DNA of 50,016 nt from Nitrosomonas sp. GTDB taxonomy: Bacteria > Pseudomonadota > Gammaproteobacteria > Burkholderiales > Nitrosomonadaceae. The position numbers and the translations under genes were made by a program. The notes under the pieces are model-generated. The model was not told where the DNA came from. It ran no database searches and worked only from the letters and a program-made list of their open reading frames with translations. How positions within the stretch are numbered: position 1 is the stretch's first letter; each line of letters begins with the position of its first letter. Of the stretch, positions 36,434 to 46,366 are shown piece by piece. The stretch spans positions 1 through 50,016 of the forward strand of contig NZ_JAIEME010000033.1 in the NCBI RefSeq assembly GCF_019752415.1, given 5' to 3'.

Positions 36434-36835
36434 TTATTTTAATTCCAAAGACAGTGTTTGATTTTTGTAGGTGCAAGCATACCGGTGAATTTCCAGGCAG
36501 TGTGAAGTAATCGTAATTTGATAAGTGCCAGGCACTTCATTTTTGCTATCAAACTTAAATTCAAAATGACCTTCCGCATTACTTGGATAGGATTGATCAA
36601 CAGCCATCGTGCCATCGGGGCGGATCAGTTTGAAATTAAGCAAAACATCGGGGGCCGGCTGCGCATTGTAGTCTACCCGTCCATGCAGAATAACCATGTC
36701 TCCGACTTTAAATTGTGTTGGAGGATCGATCAGAACAGGTTCTGAGATATGCGTTGCAAATGAATTTTGTATCACACCACATAAAATAAATAGTAATGCG
36801 AAAGAAATACCGTAAGTTTTTTTTGTGGTTATCAT
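36434..36835 (-). CDS. Small exported protein with an Ig-like fold
   Basis: A 133-residue protein with a signal peptide (ISFALLFILCGVIQNSFA, cut near residue 27) and one beta-sandwich-like domain. VGDMVILHGRVDYNAQPAPDV, then GHFEFKF, then GTYQITITSHCLE fits bacterial carboxypeptidase-regulatory/MG2-like Ig domains. The pair of Cys in SHCLEIHRYACTYKN may form a disulfide. It lies 94 bases upstream of the protease gene on the same strand and could be the first gene of that transcript, but the gap leaves room for a promoter. Function unknown. Confidence 0.7.
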   Translation of the reverse strand: MITTKKTYGISFALLFILCGVIQNSFATHISEPVLIDPPTQFKVGDMVILHGRVDYNAQPAPDVLLNFKLIRPDGTMAVDQSYPSNAEGHFEFKFDSKNEVPGTYQITITSHCLEIHRYACTYKNQTLSLELK

Positions 36836-36927
36836 GAAATTAATAAAAGTTGATTGTCATTGTTTTGTTTTCGGGAATCAGAAATCGGGAGGGTATTTTT
36901 CTGAATTTTCAGAGATATTCACGTCGC

Positions 36928-38694
36928 CTATTTCTTTGGTATATAAAGATCGGTGATAGTTCCTTCCGCCATTTCTGCGGCGAACAATATGGTTTCCGAG
37001 AGCGTGGGATGCGGGTGAATGGTCAGACTGATGTCTTGCATATCCGCACCCATTTCCAGCGCTAAAACCGTTTCCGCGATCAACTCGCCGGCATTGATGC
37101 CCACTATGCCGGCACCCAGTATGCGACGGGTATTTTTATCCCACAGCAGTTGCGTTAATCCTTCTTCGCGCGCCATGGATATGGCACGGCCGCTGGCAGC
37201 CCAGGGGAAGCTGGTTTTCTCATAATCGATACCCTGTTTGATGGCTTCTTTCTCAGTCAGTCCCATCCAGGCAATCTCAGGGTCGGTGTAAGCGACGGAA
37301 GGAATGGTGCGGGCATCAAAAATGGCTTTATGCCCGACAATAATCTCTGCAGCCAATTTGCCCTCATAAGTGGCTTTGTGCGCCAGCATCGGTTCACCTA
37401 CGATATCGCCAATTGCAAAAATGTGTGGCAAGTTAGTGCGCATTTGCTGATCCACCGGGATAAAACCGCGTTCGTTGACTTGAATGCCGATTTCCGCGGC
37501 ACTGATCGCACGCCCATTCGGATGGCGTCCGACGGCCATTAGAATACGGTCATAGGTTTGCTGTTCCGGCGCATTTTCTCCCTCAAAGGTCACGGTCAGC
37601 CCGGATTCACCGGCTACAATCTGAGTTACCCTGGTTTTTAGATAAATCGCCTCGTAGCGTTTCTTGATACGGCGATGCAGCGGTTTGATCAGATCGGGAT
37701 CAGCGCCCGGGATCAATTGATCCATCCATTCCACCACAGTGATTTTGCTTCCCAATGCGGAATAGACTGTGGCCATTTCCAGGCCGATGATGCCGCCACC
37801 GATAACCAGCATGTGCTTCGGCACGTCTTTTAGTTCAAGTGCTCCGGTGGAATCGATCAAGCGCGGATCATCGTAAGGAAAACCAGGGATACGCGCGACG
37901 CTGGAACCGGCTGCGATGATGCAGTGCTCGAAAGAAACCGTTTTCTGTCCATCCGTAGTTTCAACTTGAATCAGATGTGGCGTAGTGAACTTCCCGGAGC
38001 CGTGGATGATTTCCACCTTGCGCTGTTTCGCTAGTGCTTTCAGGCCCTTGGTCAGTTTGCCGATCACCGATTCTTTCCACGTACGCAGCTTAGCGATATC
38101 AATTTTGGGTTTGCCAAAAACAATACCTTGCGCTTCGACATCCTCTGCTTCCGTGATTACTTTGGCCACATGCAGTAAAGCCTTGGAAGGGATGCAGCCA
38201 ACATTCAGGCACACGCCACCGAGCGAGGCGTAGCGCTCGATTAAAACCACCTTTTTACCCAGATCGGCAGCGCGAAAAGCCGCGGTGTAACCACCGGGAC
38301 CGGCGCCAAGCACTACCACGTCGGCGTGAATGTCTCCCGGTGGAATGGATTGCGGTGATGTTGGCGCAGGGGCTGGGGTAACAATGGGAGCAGCAATTGC
38401 TTTCTCGCTGGTTCCGGTTATGGTTTCTGAGCGCGTTGCGGTTGCGGATTGCTCAGTCACTGCCAAAGTCATAATAACCGAACCTTCTGACACTTTGTCG
38501 CCCACTTTGATTTTGATTTCTTGCACGACACCGGCGTATGGGGAAGGTACTTCCATTGAAGCTTTGTCCGTTTCCAGTGTGATCAGCGAAGTTTCCTTCT
38601 CAATCGTATCGCCGAGGGAGACGAATAGCTCAATGACTGTAGCATCCTTGAAATCACCGATATCGGGAATCTTTATTTCGACAACTTGTGTCAT
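36928..38694 (-). CDS. lpdA: Dihydrolipoyl dehydrogenase with N-terminal lipoyl domain
   Basis: A 588-residue E3 enzyme of 2-oxoacid dehydrogenase complexes, which reoxidises dihydrolipoamide with NAD. The first 80 residues are a lipoyl domain with the modified Lys in ETDKASMEVPSP; then comes an Ala/Pro/Thr-rich linker (about 85-120). The flavoprotein part has GAGPGGYTAAFRAADLG, the redox pair in GVCLNVGCIPSKALL, the NAD site VIGGGIIGLEMATVY and the C-terminal TIHPHPTLSE. The ATG at 38694 (MTQVVEIKIPDIG) has AAAGG 5 bases before it; an upstream frame start at 38727 is rejected. aceE/aceF are not adjacent; proA lies upstream on the same strand. Confidence 0.94.
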   Translation of the reverse strand: MTQVVEIKIPDIGDFKDATVIELFVSLGDTIEKETSLITLETDKASMEVPSPYAGVVQEIKIKVGDKVSEGSVIMTLAVTEQSATATRSETITGTSEKAIAAPIVTPAPAPTSPQSIPPGDIHADVVVLGAGPGGYTAAFRAADLGKKVVLIERYASLGGVCLNVGCIPSKALLHVAKVITEAEDVEAQGIVFGKPKIDIAKLRTWKESVIGKLTKGLKALAKQRKVEIIHGSGKFTTPHLIQVETTDGQKTVSFEHCIIAAGSSVARIPGFPYDDPRLIDSTGALELKDVPKHMLVIGGGIIGLEMATVYSALGSKITVVEWMDQLIPGADPDLIKPLHRRIKKRYEAIYLKTRVTQIVAGESGLTVTFEGENAPEQQTYDRILMAVGRHPNGRAISAAEIGIQVNERGFIPVDQQMRTNLPHIFAIGDIVGEPMLAHKATYEGKLAAEIIVGHKAIFDARTIPSVAYTDPEIAWMGLTEKEAIKQGIDYEKTSFPWAASGRAISMAREEGLTQLLWDKNTRRILGAGIVGINAGELIAETVLALEMGADMQDISLTIHPHPTLSETILFAAEMAEGTITDLYIPKK

Positions 38695-38757
38695 AACAAC
38701 CTTTGAGGTGGATTGAGTGCTGGGCACTCGTTCTGTATGAATATGTTTAAAAGCAGG

Positions 38758-40023
38758 TTACTGTCTTAACTGGCCGTCGCCCAGCACGACAAATTTTTGA
38801 CTGGTCAATCCTTCCAAGCCGACCGGACCGCGCGCGTGGATTTTGTCGGTCGAAATGCCGATCTCAGCACCCAAGCCATATTCAAATCCATCGGCAAAAC
38901 GCGTCGTGGTATTGACCATCACCGAACTGGAATCCACTTCACGCAGAAAGCGGCGTGCATGTGTGTAATTTTCCGTGACAATCGCATCGGTATGCTGCGA
39001 GCCATAGCGCGTAATGTGATCAATCGCCTGATCCAATCCAGTGACAATGCGAATGCTCAAAATCGGTGCCAGATATTCTTCGTACCAATCCTGTTCAGTG
39101 GCCGCATGCATTTGTGGAATGATGCCACATGCGGTTGCATCACCGCGTAATTCAACACCTTTGTCAAAATATATTTTGCTCAGCGCAGGCAGTATTTTCT
39201 GTGCAATGCCTTCATGGATCAGCAATGTTTCCATCGTGTTACAGGTGCCATACCGCTGCGTTTTGGCATTGTCGGCAATGGTGATGGCTTTTTCAAAATC
39301 CGCCTGATCGTCAATGTACACATGGCATACGCCGTCCAGGTGCTTGATCACCGGGATACGTGCTTCATTGGAAACCCGCTCGATCAATCCCTTGCCGCCG
39401 CGCGGCACAATCACATCGACAAAATCTTTCATCGTGATCAATTCGCCCACTGCCGCGCGATCGGTGGTCTCAATTACTTGCACCGCCGATTCCGGTAAAC
39501 CGGCCAGACGCAATCCTTCTTTGACGCACGCGGCAATCGCCTGATTGCTATGAATCGCCTCCGACCCGCCGCGCAAAATCGCTGCATTCCCCGCTTTCAG
39601 GCACAAACCTGCGGCATCAGCCGTCACATTCGGGCGTGCTTCATAAATAATGCCGATCACGCCCAAAGGCACGCGCATTTTCCCCACCTGTATGCCGGAA
39701 GGGCGGTAATTTAATCCACTGATTTCGCCTATCGGATCAGCCAGTGCCGCAATCTGCAACAGACCTTCCGCCATTGTCGCCACGCCTTTGGCCGACAAAG
39801 TCAAACGGTCGATCATAGAAGCTTCCAGGCCTTTGGTACGTGCATTGTCCAGATCTTTGGCATTGGCTGCTAATAATAGCTTTTCATCCCGGCGAATGGC
39901 ATCCGCCATCGCAGTCAGTGCACGATTCTTCGCCGCCGTGTCCGCTTTTGCGACCAAGCGCGAAGCCATGCGTGCTTCCTGGCCGACGGATTGCATGTAA
40001 CTTTTGATGTCAGTGGTATCCAT
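38758..40023 (-). CDS. proA: Gamma-glutamyl phosphate reductase
   Basis: A 421-residue enzyme of proline synthesis that reduces gamma-glutamyl phosphate to glutamate semialdehyde with NADPH. The catalytic Cys is in [18 protein letters not shown], and the NADP/substrate stretches [21 protein letters not shown] (split over two motifs), [14 protein letters not shown] and [20 protein letters not shown] are intact. Length is normal. The usual neighbour proB is not in the window. It is 63 bases upstream of lpdA and may be transcribed with it. Confidence 0.96.
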   Translation of the reverse strand: MDTTDIKSYMQSVGQEARMASRLVAKADTAAKNRALTAMADAIRRDEKLLLAANAKDLDNARTKGLEASMIDRLTLSAKGVATMAEGLLQIAALADPIGEISGLNYRPSGIQVGKMRVPLGVIGIIYEARPNVTADAAGLCLKAGNAAILRGGSEAIHSNQAIAACVKEGLRLAGLPESAVQVIETTDRAAVGELITMKDFVDVIVPRGGKGLIERVSNEARIPVIKHLDGVCHVYIDDQADFEKAITIADNAKTQRYGTCNTMETLLIHEGIAQKILPALSKIYFDKGVELRGDATACGIIPQMHAATEQDWYEEYLAPILSIRIVTGLDQAIDHITRYGSQHTDAIVTENYTHARRFLREVDSSSVMVNTTTRFADGFEYGLGAEIGISTDKIHARGPVGLEGLTSQKFVVLGDGQLRQ

Positions 40024-40280
40024 AGATTAATTTTAATAGGGAATCGATATCAAACGGTAAGTAGTTCGGAATTATAGTACAAGATGATAGTTATATTGTT
40101 GGTGCCGAGTTTAAATTGACTAGGCATTATCGCGACATAGCGTACTACACCACTGTGGATAAGTCGATCAGACTGAAATGATTGTTCCTCTATTAATTCT
40201 GTTCAGATATAGATGAGTGGCAACAGCGAAGCACCCTCCAGTGTTAGGAGTGTGCTGAAGGATGAAATGAGAGAATAGAT

Positions 40281-41408
40281 CTACTTTGGCCGCGGGCGTG
40301 ACAGCTTCGCCTGCACCGCATGGAGCCGTCCGGCACGTAACTCAACGACGGCTTTCGCTACGGCAAGCGCGACATTGCGTGTTTCTACCTGCACTGCGGT
40401 ATCCTTGTCCAGGACATCGTGACTGGTCGCATAGGGTTCGAAGTATCCGATGTAGCGATCCAGGCGTGCCTGAGCTCCGGCATCAATAAAACCCATCCAG
40501 TCGAGCCAGTCGGACAAAGAACGGCGCGAACCTTCAATACCGGCCACATCACCGTGGACAATCACTCCGTAGGCGCGTCCAGCCAGGTGCTGCGGGTAAT
40601 CCCATCCGGTCATCTCAAGTTCTTTCGCTCTGCCCGCATTCTTGCCCGATGTCGATGTAGGATCAGGGTTGCCGCCATCGGCACAGACCATGCGGTCTAT
40701 CATCAATTTCAAAGGGCTTGGGCTCTGGTACCAATATACTGGGGTTACGATGATCACGGCATGGGCAGCCGTCCAGCGCTCATAGATTTCGGCCATCCAA
40801 TCATTGTTTTGATTGAGAGAGTGATTGGGGTAACAACTACACGGCCAGTGACACAAAGGCATTGCTGTCGACACACATCCCTTGCATGGGTGGATGTTGC
40901 GACCATATTCCGAGGTAATCAGACTCAGATCGAGTACATCAACCTGGATATCAGCCTGTTCCAATGTTTCGCGAACAATCTTCAACAGCCGGAAGGATTT
41001 GGACATCTCGCCTGGACAGGTTCCATCATTGCGTGCCGAGCCGCAGATCAGCAATACCCGAGATGGCGTTGAAGGGTCACTCCAGCGCCGTTGAGCTTCT
41101 TCTATACGCTGCTTTGTAGACAGCCATTCGACTGATAATTCGTAATCCGGATCAACATATCCCGGACCTGCTTTCTGTGTAAAGGGTGCCTTGCGGCCAT
41201 TGGTGTAAGCTTGCCAAGCGACTTCTTCAAGCCGTGCGATGGATTCATCTTCGCATCGGAACGCGGGATCAATGAATGTGGCACGGAATCGAACGCTAAA
41301 TTCAGCACGATCAAGCCGACCTGACGTCTGGCCCTTGCGAATCTCGATCACCTTTGATGTCACTGCTGAATTGTCCGGATAGGTGTTGTTGCCGGGATGG
41401 TTTTCCAT
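40281..41408 (-). CDS. NAD(P)H-dependent FMN reductase / flavodoxin-like protein
   Basis: A 375-residue protein. The first 115 residues are an unrecognised extension rich in charged residues. The flavodoxin-like domain begins at VLLICGSARNDGTCPGEMSKS (about 117-137), a loop that binds FMN phosphate, and continues with VIIVTPVYWYQSPSPLKLMIDRM (about 217-240). A Cys cluster, HPCKGCVSTAMPLCHWPCSCY (about 170-190, split by other residues), is the unusual feature: it resembles iron-sulfur flavoproteins or a metal-binding insert. AAGGAG lies 6 bases before the ATG. A redox role is likely, but its substrate is not known. It is followed by 250 non-coding bases. Confidence 0.78.
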   Translation of the reverse strand: MENHPGNNTYPDNSAVTSKVIEIRKGQTSGRLDRAEFSVRFRATFIDPAFRCEDESIARLEEVAWQAYTNGRKAPFTQKAGPGYVDPDYELSVEWLSTKQRIEEAQRRWSDPSTPSRVLLICGSARNDGTCPGEMSKSFRLLKIVRETLEQADIQVDVLDLSLITSEYGRNIHPCKGCVSTAMPLCHWPCSCYPNHSLNQNNDWMAEIYERWTAAHAVIIVTPVYWYQSPSPLKLMIDRMVCADGGNPDPTSTSGKNAGRAKELEMTGWDYPQHLAGRAYGVIVHGDVAGIEGSRRSLSDWLDWMGFIDAGAQARLDRYIGYFEPYATSHDVLDKDTAVQVETRNVALAVAKAVVELRAGRLHAVQAKLSRPRPK

Positions 41409-41631
41409 AAATTACTCCTTTATGCATGAGAAGCGATGACAGATAGTTGGCAATGTGTATTGCCAACAAGATTTATCGAATGCAGAGTAATGGTCTGGTG
41501 AGTTTGCCGTCTGTGCGCTAACTAACTCAGAGCGAGTTTATGGCCGTTACCGAACAGCATGTGGCTTCCTAATCCTGTTAATCGGTGTGCGGAAGTTACC
41601 AGAAAATATTGCCGGGATTTATCTGTGATGG

Positions 41632-41661
41632 AAACGGCTTTGCCCAAGGGCGAAGCCGTTT
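41632..41661. terminator. Strong hairpin near the end of the di-haem gene
   Basis: AAACGGCTT pairs with AAGCCGTTT and the inner GCCC pairs with GGGC around AA, giving a nearly continuous 13-bp stem. A T-rich stretch follows on the plus strand, while the minus strand has only a short T-run. It lies 20 bases past the di-haem gene's stop. It could end that gene's transcript or protect against reading from the other side. Confidence 0.6.
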
Positions 41662-41681
41662 ATTTTTTGATGATTACTTTA

Positions 41682-43244
41682 TTAAGGCCATTCTTTTTTA
41701 TTGCCACGCTCATCGACCACCAGATGTTTAGTGCCTTCAGGCAGGATCTGGAGAGTTTTCAGGAATTCAATGACTGAATTCTGATTTGCCTCACTGAGAG
41801 CTGTCCACTTGACATAGGTGCCATAGGCTTCGCCGCGATGTGCTTCGATAGCTTGACGCATAGTGGTATATTGCCCATGATGAAAATACGGCGGCTCATT
41901 AGCCGTGCCCCAGAGTTTTCGCGTCATAAAACGAGAGTTTCCTGCAAAAAATTCGGCGGATCCTTCAGGTGCATTCTGATCAATGGGTTCTCGATTGGGA
42001 TCGCCTGGCCCACTGGTAATATCATGTAGTTTTAGATCGGTAAAAGCGGGCACCCAAACTACTTCTTTTTCAACTTTCAATCTTGGTTGATCAAGTTTTT
42101 CTTCTGTCAAATCAATCCTATATTCCTGCGTATTGCCTTTTTGTAAGTTGCCCTTGGGATTAAAAGGATTCGGTTCACTATAGATCCATCCTTTTTTATC
42201 TAAGGGTAGTTTAGGCACATGGCAACCCGAACACCCAATGTTTTGGAAAATCTGCTCACCAACACGAACAGCCGCCTCAATTTCAGGATCATTAGGAATC
42301 ACCCGGCCAGGTACTGCAAGTTGCGCTTGAAATAAAGTGACTGCAGTGATGTCCGCACGAGTAATTTCGTTAACGAACTCATCTCCATCCGCATCCAAAT
42401 TGATACCGAACCGTTCAGTCGACTGGATGCCATGATGCTGATTAAATGCATTATTAGTAAATTGGCGCAATGATACTACGCCACCCGCCTGATGAAATGG
42501 CTTAATAATCAGGCTTGGCGGATTATCGGCGCCATCACTAACCAAGCTTGATGCAAGCAATCCGTTAACATCGCTGGTATTCCAACTGCCATTTTGATTC
42601 CTCGCTAAAGTTCCGAATGAAACCCCCTTGCTAATCAGTTCTGCATTCCTGCCGGAGGTAATGGAATCCCGGATTTTTTGCAAATCTGTTGTCATCTGAC
42701 GGCTCAACATCTCGATATAACCAGAACCGAACAGACCCAGTGTATTACGGGAATTGGCAATGGTTTGCTGTTGTACAAATTTGCCTTCCTCATCTAGTGC
42801 GCCCCGCGTTGGCGTCGTGTCATTATGGTCAAAGGTTGCAAAATCAAAACGTTGCCCGGTAATAAATGCATTGGTAACAATTTCTCCTCCGCCACCGATA
42901 CGGGGTTTGTTATGGCAGCCTGAACAGGAGTTCGTATCCGGTGCTGAAATACGATTAAAGTTACGTGGAAAAACTAATGGCGAGGATGAATCTGTCAGCG
43001 GAGAGCCGGTCCCCTTGGTTAATGGACGTCCACCGCCTTCTTGATTGGTCCAATTCGCACCGAATAATAGCTTGCCGTGACCAATAAGCTTTCGCACTTT
43101 CATGTTGAATTCATCGCCGTCCTTCAAATGGTTTTGCACAGAAACTTCCTTGCCAAGTTCTGTTGCAAATGCATGGGATCCTCCCATTGTAAGTAAGCCG
43201 ATAACAAAGATTGGAATGACTGCTAATCGATATTGATTATTCAT
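41682..43244 (-). CDS. Di-haem oxidoreductase (DUF1111, DHOR family)
   Basis: A 520-residue periplasmic cytochrome with a signal peptide (IPIFVIGLLTMGGSHAFA, cut near residue 27). Two haem c motifs CSGCH are at 107-111 and 338-342. The region around DTNSCSGCHNKPRIGGGG and IGCSGCHVPKLPL fits the DUF1111 family, distant relatives of bacterial cytochrome c peroxidase and MauG. Conserved stretches include FGSGYIEML and WGTANEPPYFHHGQ. It likely handles electrons in the periplasm, for example thiol or peroxide chemistry; exact substrate unknown. AGGAGAAATTT precedes the ATG, a strong site. It is a single-gene unit with its own promoter region. Confidence 0.9.
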   Translation of the reverse strand: MNNQYRLAVIPIFVIGLLTMGGSHAFATELGKEVSVQNHLKDGDEFNMKVRKLIGHGKLLFGANWTNQEGGGRPLTKGTGSPLTDSSSPLVFPRNFNRISAPDTNSCSGCHNKPRIGGGGEIVTNAFITGQRFDFATFDHNDTTPTRGALDEEGKFVQQQTIANSRNTLGLFGSGYIEMLSRQMTTDLQKIRDSITSGRNAELISKGVSFGTLARNQNGSWNTSDVNGLLASSLVSDGADNPPSLIIKPFHQAGGVVSLRQFTNNAFNQHHGIQSTERFGINLDADGDEFVNEITRADITAVTLFQAQLAVPGRVIPNDPEIEAAVRVGEQIFQNIGCSGCHVPKLPLDKKGWIYSEPNPFNPKGNLQKGNTQEYRIDLTEEKLDQPRLKVEKEVVWVPAFTDLKLHDITSGPGDPNREPIDQNAPEGSAEFFAGNSRFMTRKLWGTANEPPYFHHGQYTTMRQAIEAHRGEAYGTYVKWTALSEANQNSVIEFLKTLQILPEGTKHLVVDERGNKKEWP

Positions 43245-43795
43245 AAATTTCTCCTGTAACTAAATATTTTTAGCCTGAATGTTTTAATAACTGCTATGAG
43301 GCATAGCTTTGTATTAATTGTTGGCGTCGCGTGAAAATTGGCAAGGTATTATGGCTGTGTAGCGGTACTACACAATGATAGGTGAGACGACCAATCCGGG
43401 AGTTGTCCGGAAATTTAAAACAATGTATTTCAGCGCTTATTTTTATCATTACACGCTAGGCTGATGTACTCAGTTCGGTAACGTACATAAAATCAGGATA
43501 AAGTAGCTGTCGATCTACTTGTTGTTGATGCGGGAATTTGCGTTAGCGTTGCTAAAATAAAAAACAGCCCTCCGAGGAGGGCTGGCCGAAAAATAACACG
43601 AACACTGGCAAGAGGGCGGGCTAAAACTCTCGCAGTAAGAAGCGGAACGCATCAGTAATGATTACTCATGCAGTATCACAACGGAATCCATACCAATCCA
43701 CCACCGGGAATTATTCTACTATTATTGATTAGCAGCCTGACTGTCCCCGAGAAGGATGTTCAGTCACGATAAAATATTAAACTTTGAGAGACAAT
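43245..43795. other. Intergenic region between di-haem gene and small genes
   Basis: About 550 bases without a recognised gene. The promoter of the di-haem gene must be in its left part. A terminator for minus-strand transcription is listed at 43554-43584. A weaker stem, CTGACTG/CAGTCA near 43738-43766, may end the 49-aa gene. Nothing else stands out. Confidence 0.45.
43554..43584 (-). terminator. Rho-independent terminator (minus strand)
   Basis: CAGCCCTC (43565-43572) pairs with GAGGGCTG (43577-43584). On the minus strand it is directly followed by a run of T (A-rich at 43554-43564 on the plus strand). It would stop transcripts coming from the small genes at 43796-44282. Confidence 0.75.
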
Positions 43796-43945
43796 CTATT
43801 TTCCTATTTTTATATCTTTAATAGTTATCGTTTCCAGAGCATCGAATTTTTTCGGATCCATCATTTCTTCCAATAATTTCTTTATGTCTGCAATACTGGT
43901 TTTATATAAATTGATGTCTAATTCAACCGTCACTTCAACTTTCAT
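43796..43945 (-). CDS. Small hypothetical protein (49 aa)
   Basis: A 49-codon frame reading MKVEVTVELDINLYKTSIAD, then a Lys/Glu-rich helix (IKKLLEEMMDPKKFDAL) and a final strand TITIKDIKIGK. It begins 13 bases after the stop of the small lipoprotein gene, in the same direction. AAGAG lies about 8 bases before its ATG, a moderate ribosome site. The strand-helix-strand pattern looks like a folded small domain. I do not recognise the family. Coding is supported by context and amino-acid pattern rather than similarity. Confidence 0.5.
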   Translation of the reverse strand: MKVEVTVELDINLYKTSIADIKKLLEEMMDPKKFDALETITIKDIKIGK

Positions 43946-43958
43946 AAGTTGCGCTCTT

Positions 43959-44282
43959 TTATTTGCATTTGATAAATAGATTACGGGTGATTATTGAACC
44001 CGAAGATGTCAAATATCCGACTGATGCTGATGGTGTGTTTGCGCCAAACTCACGGATCGCTTGAGAGAAAGGAACAACCTCACCTTGCTGATTCAATAGG
44101 TGATACCCACTTGTACCACAGATTTCCCCCGCTTTCTCAAGACAGTTGCTATAGTTCATTCCGGAGCCACTGCAGTTGATGTTATGCCCTTTGGTCCCGT
44201 CAGCCAGAAACACTTCTCTGGATGAAGCACAACCTTGAAGCGTTATGACAAAGATGATAAGAATAAAAAGTGATTGAGACAT
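43959..44282 (-). CDS. Small lipoprotein
   Basis: A 107-residue lipoprotein with the signal LFILIIFVITLQGC (Cys at 18). The mature part has three further Cys (INCSGSG, YSNCLEKAGEICG) and a Gly/Ser-rich C-terminal half that ends with a Cys-Lys. The stretch SGSGMNYSNCLEKAGEICG-GYHL recalls small enterobacterial-type outer-membrane lipoproteins of unknown role. AAGGAACCAAT precedes the ATG, a strong site. It is followed after 13 bases by a 49-aa gene. Confidence 0.72.
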   Translation of the reverse strand: MSQSLFILIIFVITLQGCASSREVFLADGTKGHNINCSGSGMNYSNCLEKAGEICGTSGYHLLNQQGEVVPFSQAIREFGANTPSASVGYLTSSGSIITRNLFIKCK

Positions 44283-44459
44283 ATTGGTTCCTTATAATAT
44301 TTGGCCACAATACTGCTATGTGGAGGTAGGGCATTTCTCAATTCGATTTTATACTACATTACAATAACGCTGTTAAGTTCGGATGCTATGCCAAATTGCC
44401 ACATTCCAAAATATAACTTATTTAATAATTACATCTCATAAACAGGCGATCCCAACTAA

Positions 44460-45734
44460 TTATTCCGCAACACAAATCAATTCATCCCAGTTTGTCGTGT
44501 AATTCGGGCTTCTATTGACTTGTTTCATTCGCCATGATTGCTTAAAACCTTCGGATGCCAGCCTAATCGTGCCTCTCCCCATGCGGGCATTGACTTGATC
44601 AATCGCATTCATCAGTTTGTTCGATCTACTATCACTGTCTATTGATGCCAGGCCAAATAGATCACCCTGCCGGTTTTTCCTGAATACCAGATCAGACAAC
44701 ATTACCCCCGCTTTTTGATAACGATACCCGCTTCGATAAATTTTCCGTAATCCCCACAAGGCGGCCTTGGTCAGAAGCACGGTATTGTCCGTTTGCATTG
44801 GAAGCTTGATCGTTAAACCGTTTTCATAGGATGGCTGCTTGTCTTTGAACGGACTGGTGCGGATAGTGACATAAACCGCTCCGGCATAAGATTGTTGTCG
44901 GCGTAGCTTTTCTGCAGCTCTGCTAATATAAAATGAAACCGCTTCCTCAAGACTGGCCAAATCAGTTACCTTAATCCCAAATGAACGTGAACTAATGATC
45001 TGCTTTTTCGGTGGAGTAATTTCTTCCAGTTCAATGCAAGATGTACCATTCAGTTCATGAACAGTCTTTTCCATTACCACTGAGAAGTAATCTCGCATGA
45101 CAGACGGTGAAGATCGCTTTAAATCCAGGACAGATTTTATTTTCATTGCATTGAGCTTGGGCGCCAGTCGTCTCCCAATTCCCCACACTTCTCCTACTTC
45201 GATCTGACTCAACCAATCATCTTGTTGTTGAGGCATGGCATTCAGATCACACACGCCAGCGAACTCTGGATTCTTTTTTGCAATATGGTTAGCCAGTTTT
45301 GAAAGTGTTTTGGATGCACCAATTCCAACGCAAACCGGAAGCCCGGTCCATTGTTTAATACGTTGCCTGATATCCTGACCATAACTTGTCAGATTCGAGA
45401 AACCTGTAAGATCAAGAAAGCATTCATCAATGGAATAAACTTCTTGTTTCGGGCTGTATGCTGACAATATACGCATTACCCGATTGCTCATATCGGCGTA
45501 CAGGGTGTAATTTGATGAATAAGCCACTATCCCATGCTTGCGTGCCAGATCCTTTAACAGGAACCATGGTTGACCCATTTTGACACCCAGCGCTTTTACT
45601 TCATTGCTTCTGGCTACCGCACAACCATCATTGTTGGATAGGACCACAACCGGCACACCCTCAAGCTTAGGATTAAATACCCGCTCGCAGCTGACATAGA
45701 AATTGTTAACATCAATGAGGGCGATGCTACGCAT
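44460..45734 (-). CDS. umuC: DNA polymerase V catalytic subunit UmuC
   Basis: A 424-residue Y-family polymerase for error-prone bypass of DNA damage. The active-site motifs are [16 protein letters not shown] near residue 8-22 and [13 protein letters not shown] near 100-112, both with their acidic residues. [21 protein letters not shown], the helix-hairpin region [15 protein letters not shown] and [18 protein letters not shown] follow. Length is normal. It starts 2 bases after the umuD stop, so both are made from one transcript. It differs clearly from dinB at 22645, so the window encodes two Y-family polymerases. Confidence 0.95.
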   Translation of the reverse strand: MRSIALIDVNNFYVSCERVFNPKLEGVPVVVLSNNDGCAVARSNEVKALGVKMGQPWFLLKDLARKHGIVAYSSNYTLYADMSNRVMRILSAYSPKQEVYSIDECFLDLTGFSNLTSYGQDIRQRIKQWTGLPVCVGIGASKTLSKLANHIAKKNPEFAGVCDLNAMPQQQDDWLSQIEVGEVWGIGRRLAPKLNAMKIKSVLDLKRSSPSVMRDYFSVVMEKTVHELNGTSCIELEEITPPKKQIISSRSFGIKVTDLASLEEAVSFYISRAAEKLRRQQSYAGAVYVTIRTSPFKDKQPSYENGLTIKLPMQTDNTVLLTKAALWGLRKIYRSGYRYQKAGVMLSDLVFRKNRQGDLFGLASIDSDSRSNKLMNAIDQVNARMGRGTIRLASEGFKQSWRMKQVNRSPNYTTNWDELICVAE

Positions 45735-45736
45735 GA

Positions 45737-46342
45737 CTATTTGAAGCGCCTGAATGATCCTGTTACTACACCAAAAATCTCAAACTGCATATCTGGACGA
45801 ATGTAAATGGGTTTGTAAGCACCTGATGAGTTGGCTGGCATAAGCCTCGGCATTTTGTTTGCCCCGTAATCAAAAATTTTAATAGTGAATTCACGGTCAA
45901 CCACTGCAAGCACAATGTCGCCGATGCCTGGTGTCTTTGATCTATCTACCACAACTTTATCGTCTGGCAGTAAACCGACATCCATCATCGAATCTCCCTT
46001 AATCGTAACGAAGAACGTCGATGCCGCATGATCGATCAGAAATTCACTGACATCAAGGCTTTTTTCGATATGATCATCCGCCGGACTGGGGAAACCTGCC
46101 GCCACTTTGGTGGAAAAAAGCGGTAACAAGGTCGGCTGATCGCTAATGGCGGGAATAAGAAACTCATCCACATTGGATTCTTCTTCACCGGAGCCTGTTC
46201 TTTTACGCTGGTATGCGTCAAGAAAATTTTTGATGGTAGCTCCCTGACTTTCCGGTATGCGTATTGAAACAGTCGGTTCGCCAAATTTTCCCTGGCCGCG
46301 CGGCCTTCCCGCATTTTCTCTTTTCCCGCCACGATTTGACAT
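45737..46342 (-). CDS. umuD: UmuD-like S24 protease with N-terminal extension
   Basis: A 201-residue LexA/UmuD-type protein, about 60 residues longer than E. coli UmuD. The self-cleavage site is A82-G83 in VAAGFPSP, with catalytic S118 in KGDSMMD and K155 in REFTIK. The N-terminal 50 residues ([19 protein letters not shown], then VSIRIPES) are basic with a GRPRG patch like an AT-hook, so the protein may bind DNA before cleavage. Cut by RecA-induced autolysis it would activate UmuC. The ATG at 46342 has GGAG 11 bases upstream. A palindrome overlaps its promoter. Confidence 0.9.
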   Translation of the reverse strand: MSNRGGKRENAGRPRGQGKFGEPTVSIRIPESQGATIKNFLDAYQRKRTGSGEEESNVDEFLIPAISDQPTLLPLFSTKVAAGFPSPADDHIEKSLDVSEFLIDHAASTFFVTIKGDSMMDVGLLPDDKVVVDRSKTPGIGDIVLAVVDREFTIKIFDYGANKMPRLMPANSSGAYKPIYIRPDMQFEIFGVVTGSFRRFK

Positions 46343-46366
46343 GTTCGAATGACTCCATAATTGATA

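Noticed and set aside
40419..41072. 217-codon plus-strand frame opposite the FMN reductase-like gene
   Set aside because: Composition is unlike a folded protein and the minus-strand frame has clear flavodoxin motifs and a strong ribosome site.
41559..41777. 72-codon plus-strand frame across the hairpin at 41632
   Set aside because: It overlaps the end of the di-haem gene on the other strand and contains the terminator stem; no coding evidence.
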